From Cryobacterium ruanii (GTDB lineage: Bacteria; Actinomycetota; Actinomycetes; Actinomycetales; Microbacteriaceae), in contig NZ_SOHK01000015.1 in the NCBI RefSeq assembly GCF_004404055.1, positions 62,001 through 126,000 on the forward strand: 64,000 bases of DNA, in the 5' to 3' direction. Shown here one piece after another: positions 55,832-63,456 of the stretch; the stretch's first letter is position 1; each line of letters starts with the position of its first letter. The notes beneath the pieces are model-generated. The model did not search any database. It saw only the letters and a program-made list of their open reading frames with translations, and had not been told where the DNA came from. A program made the position numbers and the translations under genes.

Positions 55832-55837
55832 ATTCTA
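55832..55837 (-). promoter_or_regulatory. -10 box TAGAAT of the cydABDC promoter
   Basis: TAGAAT on the minus strand is a consensus actinobacterial -10, embedded in one arm of operator O3. The predicted start is near 55825. Confidence 0.55.
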
Positions 55838-55849
55838 CGACTCGTAGAA
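55833..55849. promoter_or_regulatory. operator O3, BlaI-type dyad
   Basis: TTCTAC-GACTC-GTAGAA starts exactly 25 bp after O2. It overlaps the cyd -10 box on one strand and the -35 region of blaI on the other. Confidence 0.78.
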
Positions 55850-55866
55850 ATCACAGTTTGGCCGCG

Positions 55867-55872
55867 TAGTAT
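55867..55872 (+). promoter_or_regulatory. -10 box TAGTAT, leaderless promoter of blaI
   Basis: TAGTAT is followed by 7 nt and the ATG at 55880. Confidence 0.6.
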
Positions 55873-55879
55873 GGTGTGC

Positions 55880-56266
55880 ATGGCAAATTTGGGCGTGCTC
55901 GAGAGGCTGATGATGGATGTCCTGTGGGACTCCCCGGCACCACTGACCGCGAACGAACTGAAAGATCTCCTAGTGAGTCCCGACGTGTCGGCCAGCCGCG
56001 CGAAGCCGCTGGCGACGACCACCATTTTGACGGTGTTGTCTCGGCTCGAAGCAAAGGGCTTCGTGACCCGCGACCGCGATGTGCGTCCGCACGCCTACAC
56101 CGCGGTCATGTCCCGCGCCGCCCACACCGCCGGCCTTATGCATGAAGTTCTCGGGCAAGTACCCGACCGCCAGGCCACTCTGGTGCGCTTCATCGGCGGC
56201 GTCACCCCCCAGGAGGCGGACACCCTGCGGCAGCTGCTTGGCGTGGCGCCTGCTGACAATGAATAA
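55880..56266 (+). CDS. BlaI/MecI/CopY-family repressor
   Basis: This 128-aa winged-helix repressor starts MANLGVLERLMMDVLWDS and has the recognition segment TTTILTVLSRLEAKGFVTRD. A C-terminal dimerisation helix follows. BlaI dimers bind TAC-type dyads and are inactivated by a partner protease. ATG 55880 is chosen by its -10 box; earlier in-frame starts overlap the promoter. Three matching dyads lie between it and cydA, and an M56 protease gene follows, so it probably controls itself and cydABDC. Confidence 0.88.
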   Translation: MANLGVLERLMMDVLWDSPAPLTANELKDLLVSPDVSASRAKPLATTTILTVLSRLEAKGFVTRDRDVRPHAYTAVMSRAAHTAGLMHEVLGQVPDRQATLVRFIGGVTPQEADTLRQLLGVAPADNE

Positions 56267-56293
56267 AGCCGGCCAGAGCTAGTCAGCGATCCT

Positions 56294-57283
56294 GTGATCA
56301 TTGCCGCCGCTTTGCTCGGCGTCATCGCCGTGCTGCTGGCTTGGCCGGTACCCCTGGCGCTGGCGCGCGCAGACTGGCCAGCACGCTCCCCCGGCGTGGC
56401 TCTGGTGCTCTGGCAGGCCATCGCGCTGTCGGGCGGCCTGTCGATGATCGGCTCACTACTGCTCTACGGCCTCGTCCCCTTTGGAAGCGCTCTCGGCGAG
56501 AGCGTCGTGGCGCTCGGCGGTGATGTGCAAGCCGGTTCCCTTCCCGCGGGCACGAGCGTCGCCCACGTGCTCGCTCTCGGGGCCGCCATTCTGCTCGGTA
56601 CGCACCTGCTGTTGAACCTGCTCGCGACCTTCGTGCGGGCCGAGCGCCAGCGGCGCCACCACCATTCCCTCATCGCCCTACTCAGCGATCCGCTGCACGG
56701 CCGGCCGGGCATGCGCGTCATCGACCATCCGGCGCCGGTCGCCTATTGCCTGCCCGGGGCCGGGCATTCGGCGACCGTGCTCTCCAAGGGGCTGCTGCGA
56801 CTGCTCGACGCCGACCAGGTTCGTGCGGTGATCGCCCACGAACAAGCCCACCTCGTGCAGCAGCACCACCTGGTGTTGCTCGCGTTCAAGAGCTGGCACA
56901 GCGCGCTGCCGTGGTTCCCCATCGCCAATCGCGCCGAGAACGCAGTCGCCCTGCTGGTGGAGATGCTCGCCGACGATCACGCCCGCCGCGTCGTCGACGA
57001 TTACACCCTGGCCCGCGCGATCGCCCTCGTGGGCTTCGCACTCGCCGGTTTCGCCGCGCCCACCAACAGTGAAGCGGATGCGACGGCTCGCGCCGCCGCA
57101 TCCGCTTCATTCCTGGAACAGGGCCTCGCTGCAGCGCCCGAGCATCCGGCGCACCAGGTAATGCCGCGAGTGGCGCGGCTGGTGAATCCGGCCGTGCCAC
57201 TTGGTCACGCCGCCACGGTCGGAGCACTCACCGTGGCGGCGGTACTCCTGACCGGGCCGGCACTCATTCTGTTCGCTGCCTGA
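56294..57283 (+). CDS. M56 (BlaR1-like) membrane metalloprotease without sensor domain
   Basis: This 329-aa membrane protein has four to five helices and a zinc-protease motif VIAHEQAHLVQQHH near residue 183, with a further acidic ligand in EMLADDHARRV. There is no penicillin-binding sensor domain, unlike staphylococcal BlaR1. It follows the BlaI-type gene by 27 nt and is presumably co-transcribed. By analogy it would cleave or release the repressor in response to a membrane signal. The GTG start has no strong ribosome site. Confidence 0.85.
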   Translation: MIIAAALLGVIAVLLAWPVPLALARADWPARSPGVALVLWQAIALSGGLSMIGSLLLYGLVPFGSALGESVVALGGDVQAGSLPAGTSVAHVLALGAAILLGTHLLLNLLATFVRAERQRRHHHSLIALLSDPLHGRPGMRVIDHPAPVAYCLPGAGHSATVLSKGLLRLLDADQVRAVIAHEQAHLVQQHHLVLLAFKSWHSALPWFPIANRAENAVALLVEMLADDHARRVVDDYTLARAIALVGFALAGFAAPTNSEADATARAAASASFLEQGLAAAPEHPAHQVMPRVARLVNPAVPLGHAATVGALTVAAVLLTGPALILFAA

Positions 57284-57295
57284 GGCAGCGTCTCG

Positions 57296-58249
57296 CTACA
57301 GAAAGCCGTTGGCGGTAAGCCACTCGGTGGCGAGCTTTTCCGGCGACGGCTTGGCGTCTGAGTTGCTTTGCTCGTTGAGGTCGAGCACACCGTCAGTCGT
57401 TAGTTTGGCCGACACCGGGTTGAGCAGTGCTGCGAGCTTGTCAGAAGAGAAGTCCGAGTTCAGCAGGGGGACGACGTTCTGTGCCGCGATGAGGTTTTCC
57501 GGGTCTTCGAGGATGACGAGGTTGTTCTGCTTGATCGAGGGCGTGGTCGTGTAGATGTCAGCAACCTGGATGGCGCCGCTCAGCAGATCGCTGAGCGTTC
57601 CCGGTCCGCCGAAATCGTCGATCGCTTTAAAGGTGTACCCGGTCACGCCGTATACAGACTCGAGGCCGCTCTCACCGTAGGGACGAATCTGGAACTCGGT
57701 GTTGGCCCCAAGGGTGATCGTTGAAGCGATCGGAGCCAGATCGGCGATGGTCACAAGGTTGTTCGCGGCGGCAAATTCGGGAGTCACGACGAGGGAGTCG
57801 GCATTTTCAGCCGGTGCGGCGTCGAGCACCGTAAGACCTTCCGGTTCAAGCGCTGTCGGCAGGGCTTCCTTAATTTCTTCCGACGTGGATGCGGTGGCGG
57901 ACGAGTCTAGGAACTGGAGGAGGTTGCCGGAATACTCCGGGATCATATCAATGGAACCGTCCTGCAGTCCGGGGATGAACGCCTCTCGCGAACCGATTCC
58001 CGGGTTGTAGTCGACCGTGTAACCGTTGGCTGCGAGAACCTGGCCGTAGATCTGCGCGAGAATTTCACTCTCGGCAAACCCCTGCGATCCAATGGTGATG
58101 CTCGTGGTGTCGGCGGGCGCACCGGAATCGGCGCCCAGCGGATCCCCCGAGCTGCAACCGACGAGGGCCGCAGCGACGGACGTTGCGAGGGCAGCGCCCA
58201 GAATCAGGCGACCACGACGGGGGGTGGATGTTCGGTGCTGTGTGAGCAT
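57296..58249 (-). CDS. osmoprotectant ABC importer substrate-binding lipoprotein
   Basis: This 317-aa precursor has a signal peptide ending in the lipobox ALVGC (Cys32). The mature domain is of the OpuAC/ProX-OpuCC type: ITIGSQGFAESEILAQIYGQVL, IPEYSGNLLQFL, and repeated aromatic-lined segments. It would capture glycine betaine, choline or related compatible solutes. It is the last gene of the ATPase-permease-permease-binding protein operon. Confidence 0.9.
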   Translation of the reverse strand: MLTQHRTSTPRRGRLILGAALATSVAAALVGCSSGDPLGADSGAPADTTSITIGSQGFAESEILAQIYGQVLAANGYTVDYNPGIGSREAFIPGLQDGSIDMIPEYSGNLLQFLDSSATASTSEEIKEALPTALEPEGLTVLDAAPAENADSLVVTPEFAAANNLVTIADLAPIASTITLGANTEFQIRPYGESGLESVYGVTGYTFKAIDDFGGPGTLSDLLSGAIQVADIYTTTPSIKQNNLVILEDPENLIAAQNVVPLLNSDFSSDKLAALLNPVSAKLTTDGVLDLNEQSNSDAKPSPEKLATEWLTANGFL

Positions 58250-58260
58250 GAGACATATCC

Positions 58261-59004
58261 TTAAGGGTTGGATGGTGCTGATGACACGCGCCCGTGCAGT
58301 CGGGGTGTGGGCGCGTCGGATTTATCGGTGGAACGCGCCAGTCCGCGGGCCACCCCGTGCGGAACGACGAGTCGCCCGGTCAGAGCGAGGATCGCATCGA
58401 CACAGAGCGCCAGGGCGATGACGAGTATCGCACCGGCCAGGGCGAGCTTGTAGTCACGCAGGGCAAGCCCCTCGATCAAGAAACGGCCAAGCCCGGTCAG
58501 CCCCACATAGCCGGCGATCGTGGCGGTGGCGATCACCTGGAGGGTCGCCGAACGGATGCCGCCGAAGATGAGCGGCATCGCGAGGGGAATCTCCACCTTG
58601 AGAAGAATCTGCCACTCCGTCATGCCGATTGCCCGGGCCGCATCGATGGTCTGGCGATTCACGGCTTCGAGTCCGGAATAGGCGCCGGCCAGCAGCGGCG
58701 GGACGGCGAGGATGACCAGCACGATGATGAGCGGCCCGACGCCGAGGCCCGTGTACAGGATGATCAGAAAGATCAGCCCGAGGGTCGGCAGCGCGCGGGC
58801 TGCACTGCTGACGGCGACGACCGCGTTCCGCCCGCGGCCGGTGTGACCGACCAGGAGTCCGAGCGGAAGGCCGATGACGAGGGCTATGGCCATGCTCAGG
58901 CCGGTGTAGGCGAGGTGGTCGACGAGGCGCGACAGGATGCTGTTCGTGCCGGTGAGGTTGGCCGGATCAAACAGAAAGTTGAGGGCGTCGAGAAAGAGGT
59001 TCAT
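58261..59004 (-). CDS. osmoprotectant ABC importer permease (OpuCB/ProW type)
   Basis: This 247-aa permease has about five helices. HLAYTGLSMAIALVIGLPLGLLVGH and the coupling loop DAARAIGMTEWQILLKVEIPLAMPLIFGGIRSA are the family landmarks. The ATG overlaps the stop of the preceding permease (ATGA). The tail after residue 220 is charged. Confidence 0.92.
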   Translation of the reverse strand: MNLFLDALNFLFDPANLTGTNSILSRLVDHLAYTGLSMAIALVIGLPLGLLVGHTGRGRNAVVAVSSAARALPTLGLIFLIILYTGLGVGPLIIVLVILAVPPLLAGAYSGLEAVNRQTIDAARAIGMTEWQILLKVEIPLAMPLIFGGIRSATLQVIATATIAGYVGLTGLGRFLIEGLALRDYKLALAGAILVIALALCVDAILALTGRLVVPHGVARGLARSTDKSDAPTPRLHGRVSSAPSNP

Positions 59005-59681
59005 GCGGTCACCTCGGCGGCGATCGCGGTGACCGCTCGACGGCGGGGCGCCCGGCGCGTCCACGGCATCAACAGACGGCCGAGCAGCACGAGGACGGTG
59101 TCGAAGACCACGGCGACCAGCACGGTGAAGCCGATTCCGATCACGATCTCCTCGGGAAAGTCACGCTGGTAGCCGTTGACGAACAGGTAGCCCAGACTCT
59201 GCACGCCGATCAGCGATCCCACGCTGAGCAGGCTGACCGTACTCACCGAGACGACGCGGAGACTCGCCAACAGAACGGGGCCGGCGAGCGGGAACTCGAC
59301 GGTCCAAAATCGCGACACCGCTGAGAACCCAACGGCGGTGGACGAGGAGATGACGTCCCTGGACACCGAGGCGAATGCATCCGCTGCCCCGCGCACCATC
59401 ACGGCGACCGCGTAGATGCAGAGCGCCACGACCACGTTGGCCTCGTCGAGGATGCGGGTGCCGAGAATGGCCGGAAGCATGACGAACAGAGCCAGCGACG
59501 GAATGGTGAAGAGCACTCCGCCCAGGGTCAGCAGCACGGTGCGCGCCGCCGTGTACCGGTTGGCGAGCCAGCCGAACGGGATACAGACGATGAAACCGAC
59601 CACGATCGGGATGATACTCAGACGAACGTGATCAGCCGTCAGCCCGAGTACCAGATCGAGGTTGTCCCACAGCCAGACCAT
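59001..59681 (-). CDS. osmoprotectant ABC importer permease (second)
   Basis: This 226-aa permease has the same fold: DHVRLSIIPIVVGFIVCIPFGWLANRY, TIPSLALFVMLPAILGT, and SAVSRFWTVEFPLAGPVLLASLRV. Its ATG overlaps the ATPase stop by 1 nt (TGATG). Two distinct permeases per system is standard for OpuC/YehW-YehY-type importers. Confidence 0.92.
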   Translation of the reverse strand: MVWLWDNLDLVLGLTADHVRLSIIPIVVGFIVCIPFGWLANRYTAARTVLLTLGGVLFTIPSLALFVMLPAILGTRILDEANVVVALCIYAVAVMVRGAADAFASVSRDVISSSTAVGFSAVSRFWTVEFPLAGPVLLASLRVVSVSTVSLLSVGSLIGVQSLGYLFVNGYQRDFPEEIVIGIGFTVLVAVVFDTVLVLLGRLLMPWTRRAPRRRAVTAIAAEVTA

Positions 59682-60598
59682 CAGGCATCGCCCGCCTGGT
59701 CTGTCTTGTTCGATACGCTGCGCGCCCGAGAATTCGTGGTCCCGCCGACACCGGCGCCGGGCAGGACACCCCCGGGGGCGTCGATCACACCGGCGACATA
59801 GCCGGCGCCGTCTACGAGCACTACATCGTCACCGCTGCGGGCGATGGTCGAGTCCACGGCCAGGCGTCGCTTTCCGCGGTCCGCTCCGATGAAGGTGGCG
59901 ACAAAGTCGCTTGCCGGATTGGCCAGAATCTCCTTCGGGGTTCCCACCTGGGCGATCTGCGCGCCCTTCTCCAGGATCACGACCTGGTCCCCGAGCAGGA
60001 ATGCTTCGTCGATATCGTGGGTCACGAACACGACCGTCTTGTCCAGGTCGCGTTGCAGGCGCAACAGTTCCTGCTGAAGATCGTCGCGCACAATCGGGTC
60101 GACGGCGCCGAACGGTTCATCCATGAGCAGGATGTTCGGGTTCACGGCGAGGCCGCGGGCTACGCCCACGCGCTGCTGCTGCCCTCCGGACAACTGGCTG
60201 GGATACCGGTGGGCGAGTGCACGATCGAGCCCGACGGTGTCGAGCAATTCGAGTGCCTGCGCATGGGCATCCGCCTTATTGACGCCCTTGAGCAACGGCA
60301 CGGTCGCTACGTTGTCGATGACGCGACGGTGCGGCAGAAGTCCGGAATTCTGCATGACGTAGCCGATACTGCGTCGCAGGGCAACGGCCGAGCCACTGGC
60401 GATATCGATTCCGTCGATCTCGATCGAACCGCTCGAAGGATCGATCATGCGGTTGATCATGCGCAGCAGCGTGGTTTTGCCACAGCCCGACGAGCCGACG
60501 AAGACGGTGGTCTTGCGGGACGGCAGCACGAGGCTGAAGTCGTCGACGGCCAGGGTGCCGTCGGGGAACTGTTTGGTCACCGAGTGGAATTCAATCAT
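59681..60598 (-). CDS. osmoprotectant ABC importer ATPase (ProV/OpuCA type)
   Basis: This 305-aa ATPase has Walker A GSSGCGKTTLLRMINRM, the ProV-typical IGYVMQNSGLLPHRRV Q-loop, signature LSGGQQQRVGVARGLA, Walker B ILLMDEPFGAVDPI and H-loop THDIDEA. No full CBS pair is seen; the last 60 residues are a short regulatory remnant. The ATG at 60598 has GAGGAG some distance upstream. It is first in the operon. Confidence 0.93.
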   Translation of the reverse strand: MIEFHSVTKQFPDGTLAVDDFSLVLPSRKTTVFVGSSGCGKTTLLRMINRMIDPSSGSIEIDGIDIASGSAVALRRSIGYVMQNSGLLPHRRVIDNVATVPLLKGVNKADAHAQALELLDTVGLDRALAHRYPSQLSGGQQQRVGVARGLAVNPNILLMDEPFGAVDPIVRDDLQQELLRLQRDLDKTVVFVTHDIDEAFLLGDQVVILEKGAQIAQVGTPKEILANPASDFVATFIGADRGKRRLAVDSTIARSGDDVVLVDGAGYVAGVIDAPGGVLPGAGVGGTTNSRARSVSNKTDQAGDA

Positions 60599-60731
60599 CC
60601 TGGCGGCTCGCTCCTCGCATCGGGTCAACACAAACCAGATGCTAACCCAATCACTTTTCGCGGCGACAGGCAAAACGGATTACGCAGAATTATTTATCCA
60701 GCAGCGAACAGACCGGCCTACCGACAAGAAA

Positions 60732-60759
60732 AGCCGGGCACCCCGAGGAGCGCCCGGCT
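60732..60759 (-). terminator. intrinsic terminator after the TetR gene
   Basis: On the minus strand AGCCGGGC and GCCCGGCT form an 8-bp stem with a 12-nt loop, followed by TTTCTTG. It begins 11 nt after the TetR gene ends. Confidence 0.75.
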
Positions 60760-60770
60760 GCCAGCGACGG

Positions 60771-61448
60771 TCAGGACGCGGTGGTGAGAAGGTTGGTCGC
60801 TTGCGGGCTGTAGAAACCATCGAGGTAATTGCGCAGCACGAGGCGACATTCGGCGATGAAGCGCTCGTCACCGACCGGGTCGGTGTGGAAGGCACGAGCG
60901 AGCAGCGCGTCGGCCATCTCCACAGCAACCTCGAGACGGAAGATCAGGTCGTCGCCGGCCGGCAGGTCGAACTCATTCACGAGCACATCGGCGAGGCGGC
61001 GGGCGAAGAAGTCGGCGTCGGCCACGGCATCGGCGGCGGGTGCGCCATCGCGGTCGTCGAAGTTCACGATGCGAAAGCCGGGCTCGGAACGGTACAGGCT
61101 GACAAAGGCGGTCACGACGCAGTCCACCGCGTCCCACCAGGAGGCGAGGGTGCTGGCGCTGAGTTCATCGACGACGCGCTGCCGAAAGCGCACCACGGCG
61201 CGCTCGTGCAGGGCGTGCAGCACGGCCACCCGGTCGGGGTAGTAACGGTACACCGTGCCGATGGAAGCACCGGCACGTTCCGCGATCATCGCGGTCGTGA
61301 TGCGGTCGAAACCTACCTCGTCCACGACGGCGGCGGCCGCATCGAGCAAACCGGACAGACGTGCAGCGCTGCGCTGCTGAATCGGCTCGGTGCGCACCTG
61401 CTGCAGCGCTGCACCGGTCTGTTCACCCAATAGGCCACCAAGCGACAT
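60771..61448 (-). CDS. TetR/AcrR-family transcriptional regulator
   Basis: This 225-aa regulator has an N-terminal TetR helix-turn-helix: RLSGLLDAAAAVVDEVGFDRITTAMIAERAGASIGTVYRYYPDRVAVLHAL. The C-terminal ligand domain is divergent. The ATG at 61448 has an AAGGGGGA site 5 nt upstream. It lies between the osmoprotectant operon and an App1-type gene and might control either. The ligand is unknown. Confidence 0.9.
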   Translation of the reverse strand: MSLGGLLGEQTGAALQQVRTEPIQQRSAARLSGLLDAAAAVVDEVGFDRITTAMIAERAGASIGTVYRYYPDRVAVLHALHERAVVRFRQRVVDELSASTLASWWDAVDCVVTAFVSLYRSEPGFRIVNFDDRDGAPAADAVADADFFARRLADVLVNEFDLPAGDDLIFRLEVAVEMADALLARAFHTDPVGDERFIAECRLVLRNYLDGFYSPQATNLLTTAS

Positions 61449-61473
61449 TAATCCCCCTTGAAGATAAATCACC

Positions 61474-61492
61474 ATCCTACGGGGTAAAACCC
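61474..61492 (-). promoter_or_regulatory. -10 box TAGGAT and GGGTAAAACCC dyad upstream of the TetR gene
   Basis: TAGGAT (minus strand, 61474-61479) is a likely -10. A small dyad, GGGT-AAA-ACCC, lies just upstream at 61482-61492 and could be an autoregulatory operator. Confidence 0.35.
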
Positions 61493-61533
61493 TAATCCCA
61501 CATTACTGATCGGGGGATGCACAGCAAACATGG

Positions 61534-61539
61534 CAGAAT
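61534..61539 (+). promoter_or_regulatory. possible -10 box CAGAAT, leaderless promoter
   Basis: CAGAAT ends 6 nt before the GTG of the App1-type gene. It differs from TAGAAT at one position. Confidence 0.35.
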
Positions 61540-61545
61540 GAAGGC

Positions 61546-62619
61546 GTGCCAGAGTTTCCAGACGCCACGCCGCGTGCGCCCAGTCCCGAGCGGATCATGC
61601 ACCGTGCGGCCCGGATCGAAGACTGGTTGCACGACCGCCGTGAGCATTCCGCCCGACGCCGCGGCTATCAGCCGACCGTCATTCCCTATACCGGTTACGG
61701 CTCGACCGCCTGGGTGCGCATCCTGTGCCGGGTACTGCTGGCCAAGCCGGACAGACCCTCGAAACGCCAGAAGCGGCCCCGAGCGGATGGCCGTGACGCC
61801 GGCATTCGAGGCTGGCGCAGCTTCACGAGCGTTCCCGTCAACGACGTCACGGTCACGATTGAAATCGACGGCCAGATGCACCGCGTGCAGGCGGATCGTG
61901 GCGGGGTCGTCGACACCGTGGTCCCCGTGTCGCTGCCCGCCGGCTGGCACGTTGCCCGGGTGCACACCGAATTCTCGGCTGTGGCCGAAGCGCCACTCTT
62001 CATCGTGGCACCCACGATCGGATTCGGTATCGTCTCCGACGTCGACGACACCGTCATGGTCACCACGCTTCCCCGTCCGCTGCTCGCCGCCTGGAACACC
62101 TTCGTGCTCGACGAGCATGCCAGGGTGCCGACGCCCGGCATGGCCGTGTTCCTGGAACGACTGGCGTCGTTCACGCCCGGAGCCCCGGTGATCTACCTCT
62201 CCACCGGCGCCTGGAACGTGGCCCCCACCCTGTCCCGTTTTCTCTCCCGCAACCTCTATCCGGCCGGCGCGCTGCTGCTGACGGACTGGGGGCCCACCCA
62301 CGACCGCTGGTTCCGCAGCGGGAGTGCGCACAAACGGGACAACCTGCGGCGACTCGCCGAGCAGTTCCCGCACATGCGTTGGATTCTGATCGGCGACGAC
62401 GGTCAGCACGACGAGGCCATCTACAGCGACTTCCAGCGGGACTATCCGGGCAGCGTCGCGGCCGTGGCCATCCGTCAGCTGTCACCGAGCGAAGCGGTGC
62501 TCGCCGGTGGGCGCTCCCGCGACGCCGTGCTCATCGAGGGCGGTCCGGAGGCCCCGTGGGTTTATGGACCCGACGGATCGAGCCTCGCGAACCAACTCGC
62601 CGAACACGGTCTGCTCTAA
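61546..62619 (+). CDS. App1-family phosphatase (DUF2183)
   Basis: This 357-aa protein has the App1/DUF2183 phosphatidate phosphatase catalytic region. The HAD-type nucleophile motif is IVSDVDDTVMVT near residue 165. VIYLSTGAWNV and WILIGDDGQHDEAIY supply the other HAD motifs. The N-terminal 150 residues form a beta-rich domain including the FTSVPVNDVTVTIEI segment. No signal peptide is seen. The substrate is probably a phosphorylated lipid or glycan, by family analogy only. Confidence 0.85.
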   Translation: MPEFPDATPRAPSPERIMHRAARIEDWLHDRREHSARRRGYQPTVIPYTGYGSTAWVRILCRVLLAKPDRPSKRQKRPRADGRDAGIRGWRSFTSVPVNDVTVTIEIDGQMHRVQADRGGVVDTVVPVSLPAGWHVARVHTEFSAVAEAPLFIVAPTIGFGIVSDVDDTVMVTTLPRPLLAAWNTFVLDEHARVPTPGMAVFLERLASFTPGAPVIYLSTGAWNVAPTLSRFLSRNLYPAGALLLTDWGPTHDRWFRSGSAHKRDNLRRLAEQFPHMRWILIGDDGQHDEAIYSDFQRDYPGSVAAVAIRQLSPSEAVLAGGRSRDAVLIEGGPEAPWVYGPDGSSLANQLAEHGLL

Positions 62620-62627
62620 CCTCACTC

Positions 62628-62655
62628 GCGGGCTGCGCCAGAAGGGTCAGCCCGC
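62628..62655. terminator. hairpin between convergent App1 and permease genes
   Basis: GCGGGCTG (62628-62635) pairs with CAGCCCGC (62648-62655). One arm overlaps the last codons of the permease gene. No T-run is present. Confidence 0.3.
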
Positions 62656-63456
62656 CGTGCTCTGCTCCATGCTCATGCGGCGCAGCACCAGGTTCTCGAC
62701 CACCTGGGCCAGGCCGTAGAGCGCGAGGGAGACGATGGTGATCACCACGACGGATGCCCACACCTCGGAATTCTGCACCTTGGCGACGGCAGCGACGATC
62801 GAGTTGCCAAGTCCCCGGCCGGTCGTGAGCCATTCCGCTAGCAGCGCGCCGGTAATGGCCCCAGGCACCGAGATCTTCACCGCGGCGAAGAAGGACGGCA
62901 GCGAACTCGGCAGCGCAACCTTGCGCAGGGTCGTGAAGGCATTGCCGCCATACACGGTGATCACGTCGCTGATCTGCGGTGAGGTCGAACGGAGCCCGAA
63001 CGCGATGTTCACGAGCGCCGGAAACAGCACGACGATGGCCCCCATCACCACTGCGGTCGTGAGACCACGCCCGGTGATGAGGCTGATGATCGGCACGAGG
63101 GCCACGAGCGGAACCGACCGCAGCAGCAGGGCGATGGGCATGAGGGCATGCTCGATGCCCCGCGACAGCGTGAAGAGCACTGCGAGCAGCAGAGCACAGG
63201 TGAGACCGGCCACGAACCCGAGAAAGGCATCGCCGAGGGTCACCGCGAGGTTGTCGAGGATGAGGGCTCGATTGTCGGCGGCATCGGGTACGACCATCAG
63301 CCAGGCCCAGACGTCGAGGGGCCCCTTGGCCAGGAACGGCGAGATGTCCAGCAGCAGGAGCAGTCCCTGCCAGGCGACCAGAACCAGGACCAGCGTGATG
63401 AGCCCGGTCAGCACGCCGCGCGCGACCGTAGTGACCGCTACCCGTGCAAAACTCAT
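62647..63456 (-). CDS. ABC transporter permease, NitT/TauT-like
   Basis: This 269-aa inner-membrane permease has six helices. The coupling loop DVITVYGGNAFTTLRKVALPSSLPSFFAAVKISVPGAITGALLAEWL is typical of the SsuC/TauC/ThiX branch. Its ATG overlaps the stop of an upstream sister permease. Members of this branch import sulfonates, nitrate, bicarbonate or pyrimidine precursors; the substrate here is not evident. Confidence 0.9.
   Translation of the reverse strand: MSFARVAVTTVARGVLTGLITLVLVLVAWQGLLLLLDISPFLAKGPLDVWAWLMVVPDAADNRALILDNLAVTLGDAFLGFVAGLTCALLLAVLFTLSRGIEHALMPIALLLRSVPLVALVPIISLITGRGLTTAVVMGAIVVLFPALVNIAFGLRSTSPQISDVITVYGGNAFTTLRKVALPSSLPSFFAAVKISVPGAITGALLAEWLTTGRGLGNSIVAAVAKVQNSEVWASVVVITIVSLALYGLAQVVENLVLRRMSMEQSTAG

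Noticed and set aside
55858..55874. A fourth BlaI-type operator in phase with the other three
   Set aside because: The expected position reads TTGGCC and lacks the second arm; only an isolated GTAG remains.
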